Shown in pieces: positions 51,807-58,952 of a stretch of DNA of 64,000 nucleotides (the stretch's first letter is position 1; every line of letters starts with the position of its first letter). Source of the stretch: Actinomycetes bacterium. Its GTDB lineage: Bacteria; Actinomycetota; Acidimicrobiia; Acidimicrobiales; Acidimicrobiaceae. The DNA lies in contig JAKAQR010000001.1 in assembly GCA_021819725.1 (NCBI GenBank), forward strand, positions 1 through 64,000, read 5' to 3'. The notes under the pieces are model-generated. The model was not told the DNA's origin. It saw only the letters and a list, made by a program, of their open reading frames with translations, and ran no database searches. Both the position numbers and the translations under genes were made by a program.

Positions 51807-53078
51807 TCATGTGACGTTGTCTCCGTTGTCAGGGAGTACTTGTTCCAACGGGGCACGCCCTAGTTGGCGCACTGATGGGACGCAGAGGACCAAGATGGCG
51901 GAGAGCACAAGGTAACCAGCACCAAGGAGAAACACACCCTCGACGGTGATGAGTCGGGAGAGTGGAACGACGATAGCGAGTCCGAGCGGCAGGAATGCCA
52001 CTGAGGCGAGAAAATCGAAGCTGGCAACCTTCGAGATCACGTCCGCTGGCACATGTGTCTGGAAGCTATATGACCAGAGTGCGCCAAAGAGTTCGAGACC
52101 AGCACCCCCGAGGATAGCAGCCGCGCTTGTCAACCAAACATTCGCGTGGAGCGCTAACAGCACCATCACCGGCGTCAGTCCAACCATGGCAATGGTACCT
52201 GTTCGAACGGGAAATCGTGGATGGTATCGGAATGCAACCAGCCCACCGATCACGCCACCCACGCCCACGCCAGCCCAGATCAGCGCCCAACTGGTCGCGC
52301 CGTGGTAGTAATGCTCTGCCAACACCGGACCAAGAACCATCAAGGGGGCCCAAATCACCACATGCCAGAGAGCAAACTGTAAATCCACTGACCAGATCCA
52401 GCTCCGAGAGCGAAAAGCCCCCCAGCCACTGCGCAACTCGCTGAGCAATGAAGCCGGGGCCTCGCCCGTGCTTGCCCCTGCGGGCAGCTTGATAAAGATG
52501 GCACCACCGATGAGTGGGAGGATACCGGCCACGACCAAGGCCCAAGGAGCAGAGATCGCTGCTACCAAGACCGCGGCGAGGAAGGGGCCAGCAATCGCAC
52601 CGATGTTCCGGTAGATGCTGCGCACTGCGCTCGCCTGTTGTCGCTGTTGGACCGGGATGACCTGTTGTGCCCAGCCCTCAAAAGCAGGGACAAAGAGGGC
52701 GTCGGCGAAGCCAATCAACACAGCGGCAAGAAGGTAGTAGGGTAGCTGGCGGACGGAGAGGACCGCGAGGATTCCCGAGGCAAGCATGCTGAGGCCAAAA
52801 AAGACATCGGAGAGCACCAAGAGCGATTTGCGAGGTACGCGGTCGGCGAGTACGCCAGCAAAGAGAATCGCAATGACCATGGTCAGTGTCTCCGCGCCGA
52901 GGATCAGGCCGAGGTCAGTTGCCGAGTGGAGGAGTTGAAGAATCGTAAAACTCAAGGCGACCGGCAGCATGCCATTGGCCATCGACACGAAGCTGCGCGC
53001 AGCGGTCAGTCGTTGGATGACTGGGTCGCGTAGAATCTCGCCCGTTGTGGAGCGCTGGTGGTCATGGGGATCTGGCAT
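51807..53078 (-). CDS. MFS transporter (EntS-like/MFS_3 type exporter)
   Basis: A 423-residue membrane protein with about twelve predicted helices. FAGVLADRVPRKSLLVLSDVFFG is the loop 2-3 MFS motif, followed by VLIGFADALFVPAFEGWAQQVIPVQQRQQASAVRSIYRNIGAIAGPFLAAVLV, typical of the MFS_3 exporters of siderophores and drugs. The substrate is unknown. It converges with pilC (31 bases apart) and is divergent from the CstB-like gene. Confidence 0.85.
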   Translation of the reverse strand: MPDPHDHQRSTTGEILRDPVIQRLTAARSFVSMANGMLPVALSFTILQLLHSATDLGLILGAETLTMVIAILFAGVLADRVPRKSLLVLSDVFFGLSMLASGILAVLSVRQLPYYLLAAVLIGFADALFVPAFEGWAQQVIPVQQRQQASAVRSIYRNIGAIAGPFLAAVLVAAISAPWALVVAGILPLIGGAIFIKLPAGASTGEAPASLLSELRSGWGAFRSRSWIWSVDLQFALWHVVIWAPLMVLGPVLAEHYYHGATSWALIWAGVGVGGVIGGLVAFRYHPRFPVRTGTIAMVGLTPVMVLLALHANVWLTSAAAILGGAGLELFGALWSYSFQTHVPADVISKVASFDFLASVAFLPLGLAIVVPLSRLITVEGVFLLGAGYLVLSAILVLCVPSVRQLGRAPLEQVLPDNGDNVT

Positions 53079-53224
53079 CGCCTAACCATTCTAGGTCTGC
53101 ATAGCGGTATCATCCTCGTACTATCCCTATAAGAACGAGCATGTCCTTCGGCATCGAACCAAGCATGTCGTGAATCAGATTTCATACGTACTGCACGGAG
53201 TTTCGAATCGTGATAGAATGAATG

Positions 53225-53240
53225 ATACCGTGTAGGGTAT
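53225..53240. promoter_or_regulatory. Candidate CsoR/CstR-type operator before the CstB-like gene
   Basis: ATACC (53225-53229) and GGTAT (53236-53240) form an inverted repeat reading ATACCGTGTAGGGTAT. CsoR-family repressors, including the persulfide sensor CstR, bind AT-flanked C/G-run palindromes of the ATACCC...GGGTAT type. A TAGAAT hexamer at 53214-53219 could be the -10 box, putting the repeat near the transcription start, suitable for repression. It lies 35 bases before the start codon. No CsoR gene lies in the window. Confidence 0.45.
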
Positions 53241-53275
53241 TTATGCGGGTGTGTGTTGAGAGGGGAAGCGTTCCT

Positions 53276-54616
53276 ATGGACATTACGGTCGTTGCTACAC
53301 CTGAACTTGGTGATCGGTCATACGTGGTCTCGGAGGGGACAACTGCGTTTGTCGTTGATCCACAACGCGATATCGATCGCATTATCAGCTCGTGTGCGCA
53401 AAGAGGACTTATCATCGCAGGAATCGGTGACACCCACATGCACAACGACTACGTAAGTGGTGGTTTTGCGCTCGCGAGCGAACTGGGGGTTCCGTATCTT
53501 GTTCACGCGGATGACCCAGTTGCCTTTGATCGCGTACCAGTGCGGGATGGGGATATTTTCGAGTTCGGCCCATTGACGGTTAGCGTTCTTCATACCCCTG
53601 GCCATACCCCCACCCATATCTCTTTCCGCATCACCTCGACGCAAGATCCAGTCGGCGCGGTGATGAGTGGTGGGTCCATGCTCTATGGCAGCGTTGGTCG
53701 AACCGATTTGATCTCAGAGGAGCTGACGGAGCCTTTGACACATGCACAGTATCAAAGCGTGCACCGGCTTGCTGACGAGTTGCCGAGTGCGACACAGTTA
53801 ATGCCCACCCATGGTTTCGGGTCCTTCTGCTCAGCCGTCTCTGTCCAGGAGGTCTCCGATGGCACTGTCGGTGGGGAGCGGCGTGTCAATATCGTCTTCC
53901 AGTATCCATCCGAAGACGACTTTGTTGCCATGTTGGTTGGGAGTTATGACCCCTATCCCGCCTACTACCGACATATGGGGCCAGCAAATCTTGCTGGCGC
54001 ATCAGCGCTTCGTCCGAAGACGCCCCGCATGCTGACAGGCGCCGAGGCGGCGAAGTTACGTGATGAGGGCGCCATTGCGGTCGATATTCGTCCTCGACGT
54101 GATCATTTCGACAACCATCCCATTGGAGCGCAGCTCATGGAGTATGGCACGCTATTTTCTACCTACCTCGGGTGGACGATCCCCAGCGATTCCAAGATCA
54201 TCCTGGTCACCGATGGGTCATCTGATCCACTCGCCGCCGTTACCTCCTTAGGTTTCATCGGAATTGAGAACATTCTTGGACAGGTGGAGGCGAAGGAGTT
54301 CAGTGCGGTAGTAGGGGAGCGCTCGATCCCGGCGATCGATTTTGCCGAGTATTTTTCGACTACGATCTCCACGCCTCATCAGCTACTCGATGTTCGTAAT
54401 CCATCGGAGCATCGGCAGAATCGTCTGCCAGGTGCGAAACAGATTCCGATCTACGAAGTGGCGGATCGGCTTCATGAGATCGATCCCACTACCACGGTCG
54501 TCGTCCACTGTGCTGCTGGTTATCGTGCCTCCGCTGCAGGTTCCATGTTGGCAGCAAGGGGTTTCGAGGTTGTCGTCATCGACGATGACTTAGCAAATGG
54601 CCTGTCGCTCATCTAA
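53276..54616 (+). CDS. Metallo-beta-lactamase / double-rhodanese protein (CstB-like architecture)
   Basis: A 446-residue protein probably acting in persulfide or sulfide detoxification. The MBL domain (about 1-240) has THMHNDYVSGG, HTPGHTPTHISF, SGGSMLYGSVGRTDL and MPTHGFGSFCS. A first rhodanese domain (about 252-340) lacks the active Cys (ILVTDGSSD); the second (about 352-440) has it at Cys412 in VVHCAAGYRAS. This is the persulfide dioxygenase-pseudorhodanese-rhodanese layout of CstB. However, the Asp expected in the TGD block as an iron ligand is Gly133, and the final His of HxHxDH is Tyr59. ATG 53276 has AGGGGA 9 bases upstream. Confidence 0.82.
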   Translation: MDITVVATPELGDRSYVVSEGTTAFVVDPQRDIDRIISSCAQRGLIIAGIGDTHMHNDYVSGGFALASELGVPYLVHADDPVAFDRVPVRDGDIFEFGPLTVSVLHTPGHTPTHISFRITSTQDPVGAVMSGGSMLYGSVGRTDLISEELTEPLTHAQYQSVHRLADELPSATQLMPTHGFGSFCSAVSVQEVSDGTVGGERRVNIVFQYPSEDDFVAMLVGSYDPYPAYYRHMGPANLAGASALRPKTPRMLTGAEAAKLRDEGAIAVDIRPRRDHFDNHPIGAQLMEYGTLFSTYLGWTIPSDSKIILVTDGSSDPLAAVTSLGFIGIENILGQVEAKEFSAVVGERSIPAIDFAEYFSTTISTPHQLLDVRNPSEHRQNRLPGAKQIPIYEVADRLHEIDPTTTVVVHCAAGYRASAAGSMLAARGFEVVVIDDDLANGLSLI

Positions 54617-54651
54617 GCAGTTGACCAGGGGCGCTTGACCGCATCGCTGAT

Positions 54652-54666
54652 CACCGTGACACGGTG
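54652..54666. promoter_or_regulatory. Perfect 15-bp palindrome after the CstB-like gene
   Basis: CACCGTGACACGGTG is an exact inverted repeat around one base, 36 bases after the stop of the CstB-like gene. A one-base centre suits a protein-binding site better than an RNA hairpin. Confidence 0.4.
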
Positions 54667-54679
54667 GTACAGGGAGTAG

Positions 54680-54696
54680 CAGTGTCATTGACACTG
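54680..54696. promoter_or_regulatory. Perfect 17-bp palindrome, second of a pair
   Basis: CAGTGTCATTGACACTG is an exact inverted repeat around one base. Its centre lies 29 bases from that of the preceding palindrome, close to three helical turns, so the two sites could be bound on one DNA face. No regulator gene is adjacent. Confidence 0.42.
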
Positions 54697-55047
54697 AATT
54701 GGGAGTTGCCGCTGGGGCCATATCCTTCGGCCTAGCTTGGTAGTCGTGTTGCAAAACTGTGCACATGGCTGGATGGGCTCGTAGAGCTCCTCGCAACAGG
54801 ACTTTGGCTGCGCGTATCGAAGCGATCGTTTGAGCTTCGCGTCCCTAGAGGAGCTTCAGGGCGAGCGTCTCCGGAAGCAATGATAGGGAGAGAGAAGCAC
54901 TGGTGTGCACACTAGCGTCGTGCGCAGGGGTGAGGCTAACTCGCTGTGACGGATGCGTGAACAACAGGAATTCTCGTTGGCCCGTTGTGTAGAGGATCCA
55001 GAGAGAACGGAGATGGTTCGCCCTTTAACAGAGCTAAGGTCATACGA

Positions 55048-55941
55048 ATGGCATCAGCGAACCCTGTTCGGCATCCTTATATCGTCGAGGCGTGTGACCT
55101 CTATCAGCTTCCGCTTCGTTCCGGTGACCCAACCCTGAGATTACGGCGGCCATCGAGTCCCCAGGAGTGGAGGCTGTTCTTTGACGCACACCCTGATGCG
55201 GTAGTAGCCATCGCCCTTGACGCAACCCCTGGCGGACCACTTCGAGATCCTGGCCGGGCGCTTCAGTCAATAATGGGTGGCCCTGCCATCGGCCTCACAT
55301 TGGCCGCCCCCGACCTGTATCACTTTTGGCACGAAGGGAATCAAGGCTATGTCATTGACATGCCGTCGATGCTTGCAGCACAGTATCCACGTAATGTAGG
55401 GGTTGTCATCGGCGAGGGCACCTTGGTGGTGGGTGGGCCTAACACGGATGCAACGCCGGCAAGGGGTGTGGTCCATGGTTGGGGGAGTTCAACTCTTTGG
55501 ACATTGGAGTCACTGTTGGGATCGGTGACCGAGATCGTCGGGGCCTCGGTGCACCCACTCGACGGATGTTTGAGTGCGGTCTCGGCGGGACGGCGAGTGT
55601 TGGTGGGGGTATCGGCGACTACCGATGCTCAGGTGCTCCTTGCAGCAGCCATCTTTGACTGCGCAGCCACTATTTTTCGTGCCGACAATGCGACAAGGTA
55701 TGTGGTGACGGGTTGGACGTCCGCTACGCGCGCTATTGCTGCCGATCTCGCGGTTCTTTGCGGCGATTCGGTACTCTTTGTCGATCCCGTTTCTGTTCTT
55801 TCCCGTGGAGGATTGCCACTGGATTTGGGGTTGGGCGAGGAGGTGATGAGCCCAGCGGGGCCACAGCGCCTATTGCGGAGGACCTATGCGGACTGGGTGA
55901 AACTGGGCGCACGGATTCGCGCCGCGACGGAATCGAGATAG
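55048..55941 (+). CDS. Hypothetical protein, no family recognised
   Basis: A soluble protein of about 297 residues with no signal peptide or long hydrophobic helix. It is Ala/Gly-rich with well-spread charges, as for an alpha/beta fold. Features include VVAIALDATPGGPLRDPGRALQSI, GYVIDMPSMLAAQYPRNVGVVIGEGTLVVGGPN, VHPLDGCLSAVSAGRRVLVGVS and the C-terminal LRRTYADWVKLGARIRAATESR. I cannot assign a domain. ATG 55048 has AAGG upstream; a longer frame starts at 54985. No neighbour suggests a role. Confidence 0.65.
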   Translation: MASANPVRHPYIVEACDLYQLPLRSGDPTLRLRRPSSPQEWRLFFDAHPDAVVAIALDATPGGPLRDPGRALQSIMGGPAIGLTLAAPDLYHFWHEGNQGYVIDMPSMLAAQYPRNVGVVIGEGTLVVGGPNTDATPARGVVHGWGSSTLWTLESLLGSVTEIVGASVHPLDGCLSAVSAGRRVLVGVSATTDAQVLLAAAIFDCAATIFRADNATRYVVTGWTSATRAIAADLAVLCGDSVLFVDPVSVLSRGGLPLDLGLGEEVMSPAGPQRLLRRTYADWVKLGARIRAATESR

Positions 55942-56137
55942 AACCGTAAGTAGCGAGCAGATGAATCCTCAAACAGAGGGTCGAGGTGATCGGCCGCGAT
56001 CAGACCAAGAGGGGTAAGACAGGGCGGTAGGTGTGTTGTGATTGGCCGTTCGTGACACCGCGTCCAGCCGCACAAGGTGTACCCGAGCGGCTGACTGGTC
56101 GTAGCAGACGACACACTTGTGGAACCGAGGAGTTTAC

Positions 56138-56650
56138 CTACGGCGTGGACTCGGCAAGGGGTGCACTACGGAAAAGCCACTTGTGCATGAAGGTGAACTT
56201 GCCAAACCATAAGAGCACGAAGGAGAGGAGATAGGACCCTTGCACGACGATGTCAGTGGCAAGTCGTGAAGTCCCTAGAAAGCCGGCATGTGAGTGAGAA
56301 AAGTCTACGAACCATGTAGAAAAGATCAGTCCCGTTACGGCCATGAGAATATAGGGAAGAACCTCTCGCCGAAAGGAGGTTGGACTCTTTTTCCCCCACG
56401 CCCAGTAGCGATTGATGAAATACGATGGTATCGCACCGATAAGCGTCGCCGTGATCGCTGAGTCACGTGCGTTCTCAAGACGCAGTACCGAAAAGACGAA
56501 AAACAGTACCAGCTGTGAAAAGACTGCAGTGATGACGGAGCCAGTCGCATAGCGCCAAAAACGAGACCACAGAGCCCGTATCCTACGGTACTGTTCCTCG
56601 CTGATGACGAGAGTAGCGAGCCGTTGTGCAACGATTTCTATGGTATCCAC
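56138..56650 (-). CDS. GtrA family membrane protein
   Basis: A 170-residue protein with four predicted helices in the GtrA pattern: FWRYATGSVITAVFSQLVLFFVFS, ATLIGAIPSYFINRYWAWGKKS, then two helices ending SFVLLWFGKFTFMHKWLF. GtrA proteins are thought to flip polyprenyl-linked sugars or otherwise serve cell-surface polysaccharide assembly. It stands alone, although a sugar-nucleotide epimerase-like gene lies divergently about 290 bases away. Confidence 0.82.
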   Translation of the reverse strand: MDTIEIVAQRLATLVISEEQYRRIRALWSRFWRYATGSVITAVFSQLVLFFVFSVLRLENARDSAITATLIGAIPSYFINRYWAWGKKSPTSFRREVLPYILMAVTGLIFSTWFVDFSHSHAGFLGTSRLATDIVVQGSYLLSFVLLWFGKFTFMHKWLFRSAPLAESTP

Positions 56651-56724
56651 TTACCCCCAGCATAGCACCACTGGCAACACGATGCGTGCATGACTGAGAC
56701 GGGTAGCGACCCGAAAACCCTGGT

Positions 56725-56740
56725 CAAATGTTACCATTTG
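56725..56740. promoter_or_regulatory. Inverted repeat between gtrA and the epimerase gene
   Basis: CAAATG (56725-56730) and CATTTG (56735-56740) are perfect arms around TTAC, 75 bases beyond the GtrA start in the divergent region. The nearby TTGATA at 56792-56797 could be a -35 box for the epimerase gene, with no clear -10. Tentative operator. Confidence 0.3.
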
Positions 56741-56944
56741 GTTAGGGGAGAGCTGGGGCATGGTCCGTGCGCTGCTCGCGGCCGGGTAAGCTTGATATAT
56801 TGATTAACGAATATGTAGTTGGTTGTCGTGAGCGGGTGTTGGGTCTGAATGACCGCCGGGAACTCGCCAAAAAGCGAGTCGTCGTGGCGACTTCTGCCTC
56901 AGCCCCTGCCGTGTGGTGTCGTCGGAAATAGGATAGGTGTATCG

Positions 56945-57877
56945 TTGGAACAGAGTAGCGCTAGGCGTCGCGTAGTGGTCACCGGGGGTTCCGGATTTAT
57001 CGGTACACATCTCGTGAAGACCTTGCAGCGCGAGAACTCCCAGGTCGCTATCGTCGATCGGAATCAGCCGCGCGTAGATGGGGTCGACCATTTTGTTCGC
57101 GGTGCCATCGAAGATCCGTCGACATGGGACGCATTGGGGCGAGTGCTGCCGGATGGCGCTGATACGTTGGTGCACTTGGCAGCGAGGACCTCGGTCCTCG
57201 AATCGATCAAGGACCCAGCCGATGTGTTTGCCTCGAACCTCGTTGGCTTTCACCATGCGCTCGAGTTTTGCCGACTGCACGGGATACCGCGTGTAATCCT
57301 CGCCTCAACCAATGCGGTGGTTGGGATGAGTGGCGGAACGGATCTGATCACCGAGCTCTCACCACTTGCACCGCTCACCCCTTATGGTGCGAGCAAGGCA
57401 GCCGACGAGATGCTTGGTTCCGCCTACAGCGAATGTTATGGTGTTCGAGTGGTGGCTGTCCGCTTGACAAACGTTTACGGACCAGATATGTGGCGCAAGG
57501 ATAGCATCGTACCTCGGCTCTTTCGCTATGCCCAGGGTATGGGTGACTTCGCCATCTATGGCGATGGCACACAGTTTCGAGATTTTGTCTACGTAGAAGA
57601 CGTGGTCCGGGCCTTCCTGTCGTTAGCTGAGAGTGCGTTCGCTGGGCCAGTCTCCTTCGGATCTGGGGAGAGTGTCTCGGTCAATGAACTCGTCGCGCTC
57701 GTCGGTGAAGTGGTAGGCAAAGAACTACACCCTGATCGTGTGCCAGCAAAAGCAGGCGAGATGCCAGGAGTGAGCGTCTCACTTGAGCGTGCGCGTACCG
57801 CAGGACTCAAGGCCGATGTCAATCTTCAAGAGGGTTTAGGACGAGCATGGCGTGATTTTCTTACGAGTATTGACTAA
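56945..57877 (+). CDS. NAD-dependent epimerase/dehydratase (extended SDR)
   Basis: Sugar-nucleotide modifying enzyme of about 310 residues. The Rossmann motif VVVTGGSGFIGTHLVKTL follows the start; LVHLAARTSV, ILASTNAVVG and the catalytic YGASKAADEML (Tyr and Lys) are present, with the GalE/RfbB-type VRLTNVYGPDMWRKDSIVPRLFRYA and YGDGTQFRDFVYVEDVVRA. The substrate is not clear; UDP-sugar 4-epimerase or dTDP-sugar dehydratase are candidates. The start is uncertain: TTG 56945 gives a normal length, whereas an ATG at 56849 adds 32 unlikely residues. Confidence 0.82.
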   Translation: MEQSSARRRVVVTGGSGFIGTHLVKTLQRENSQVAIVDRNQPRVDGVDHFVRGAIEDPSTWDALGRVLPDGADTLVHLAARTSVLESIKDPADVFASNLVGFHHALEFCRLHGIPRVILASTNAVVGMSGGTDLITELSPLAPLTPYGASKAADEMLGSAYSECYGVRVVAVRLTNVYGPDMWRKDSIVPRLFRYAQGMGDFAIYGDGTQFRDFVYVEDVVRAFLSLAESAFAGPVSFGSGESVSVNELVALVGEVVGKELHPDRVPAKAGEMPGVSVSLERARTAGLKADVNLQEGLGRAWRDFLTSID

Positions 57878-58095
57878 CAGAACATCGTCTGCAACCAAAC
57901 GATAGCCGTGACCTCAGAATCGCAACGGTGTACCGAAATGACGAACAGTTGGTCATGTTCGCTCCTGGGGCAAGCATGGTGGCCAACACCATAGTTTCAG
58001 CGCTAGCGAGTGCTACCCTTTGTGTCGAAGAATGAACGCTCCAGACCGAAGAGCCGCACTGCTTGCCGATTGGCAGCCAATTGAGTGGGATCGGG

Positions 58096-58941
58096 TCAGT
58101 GGGGAGTCCCAGCATCAACGGCCTGCTTGAGCAAGGCGTTCACCACCACATGAGTCTGAGTAAGGCGCTCGCCCCACCACTGATCAATGGGGGAACTCCG
58201 ATGTCGATACCATAGCAACTGAGCCTCAACGGTCTCCAGCACCGCCGCCAACGTCGTCTCAGGGGAGGCATCGAGCAATGACTCAAAGCTAAAGCGTCTT
58301 CCGCCAGGACGCATTCCTAGTTCACGTTGATGGGTGATCCTAATGAGTTGCGATCTCGGGAGGATCAGTCCAGAGGCTACTGGTGACAATAAGAAATCTA
58401 CCAAATCCTTACGTTCATCAGTCGCCGGCGGCGGTGGGGCATGCCGCAAAAGATACGGTAGGGCGCTAGCGGGCGGAGCCTCTTCCTGCCACGTTTGGTG
58501 AACCTCACCGAGTAAGGAACCAATTCGACGGAGGCCAGGAGGTGCGAAGGTCGCTGCGGCTCGCGCATAGGTACTGAGCCAGGGACCCATCGCCTCGTAG
58601 AAGATCGCGTTAGCACGCTCCCAGCTCTCTTCATGAACCAGGAGTGCGAGTAAGCGTAAGAGAAATGCGAGCGAGTCGGGCTGGGCAGGCTGCAGTTCGG
58701 GCCGTAGATAGGCCGCAAGAAGGCCGCGTAAGAAATCGACAGGCGCTCCACCAAGGACAGGGCCAATCGTTAGGTAGTAGCTAGCAAAGGGAGGTAGATC
58801 GAAGTCAAAGAGCTCAGTGAAGCCGTCCCTCGTCCACTCTAGGTCAAGGATCTCCAGGATCGCTGGGTGAGGGTCAGGATTCTCGATCACCTCAGCGAGA
58901 GCCTCAAGAATTTCGCCACTTCTCCGTAGTGTCATGGTCAT
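58096..58941 (-). CDS. TorD/DmsD-like molybdoenzyme chaperone
   Basis: An all-alpha protein of about 281 residues encoded just downstream of the molybdo-enzyme. The first part, LEWTRDGFTELFDFDLPPFASYYLTIGPVLGGAPVDFLRGLLAAYL, carries the pattern of TorD/NarJ chaperones that guard cofactor insertion, and DSLAFLLRLLALLVHEESWERANAIFYEAMGPWLSTYARAAA follows. It is longer than usual (about 200), with an extra C-terminal region. The ATG at 58941 leaves 11 bases after the oxidoreductase stop; a longer frame from 59013 overlaps that gene. It ends the operon. Confidence 0.75.
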   Translation of the reverse strand: MTMTLRRSGEILEALAEVIENPDPHPAILEILDLEWTRDGFTELFDFDLPPFASYYLTIGPVLGGAPVDFLRGLLAAYLRPELQPAQPDSLAFLLRLLALLVHEESWERANAIFYEAMGPWLSTYARAAATFAPPGLRRIGSLLGEVHQTWQEEAPPASALPYLLRHAPPPPATDERKDLVDFLLSPVASGLILPRSQLIRITHQRELGMRPGGRRFSFESLLDASPETTLAAVLETVEAQLLWYRHRSSPIDQWWGERLTQTHVVVNALLKQAVDAGTPH

Positions 58942-58952
58942 ACTAGTGGTGG

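Larger units (their letters stand above)
54617..55047. other. 431-base intergenic stretch with two palindromes
   Basis: No convincing gene. It contains two perfect palindromes at 54652-54666 and 54680-54696, listed separately. The right part precedes the hypothetical gene at 55048 and should contain its promoter. Confidence 0.45.

Noticed and set aside
54616..55048. tRNA or other structural RNA in the gap
   Set aside because: No GTTCRANYC T-loop or cloverleaf pairing was seen here or in the other gaps examined by eye.
55884..56114. 76-residue minus-strand frame between the orphan gene and gtrA
   Set aside because: It overlaps the 3' end of the plus-strand orphan gene, lacks a ribosome-binding site and shows no family motif.
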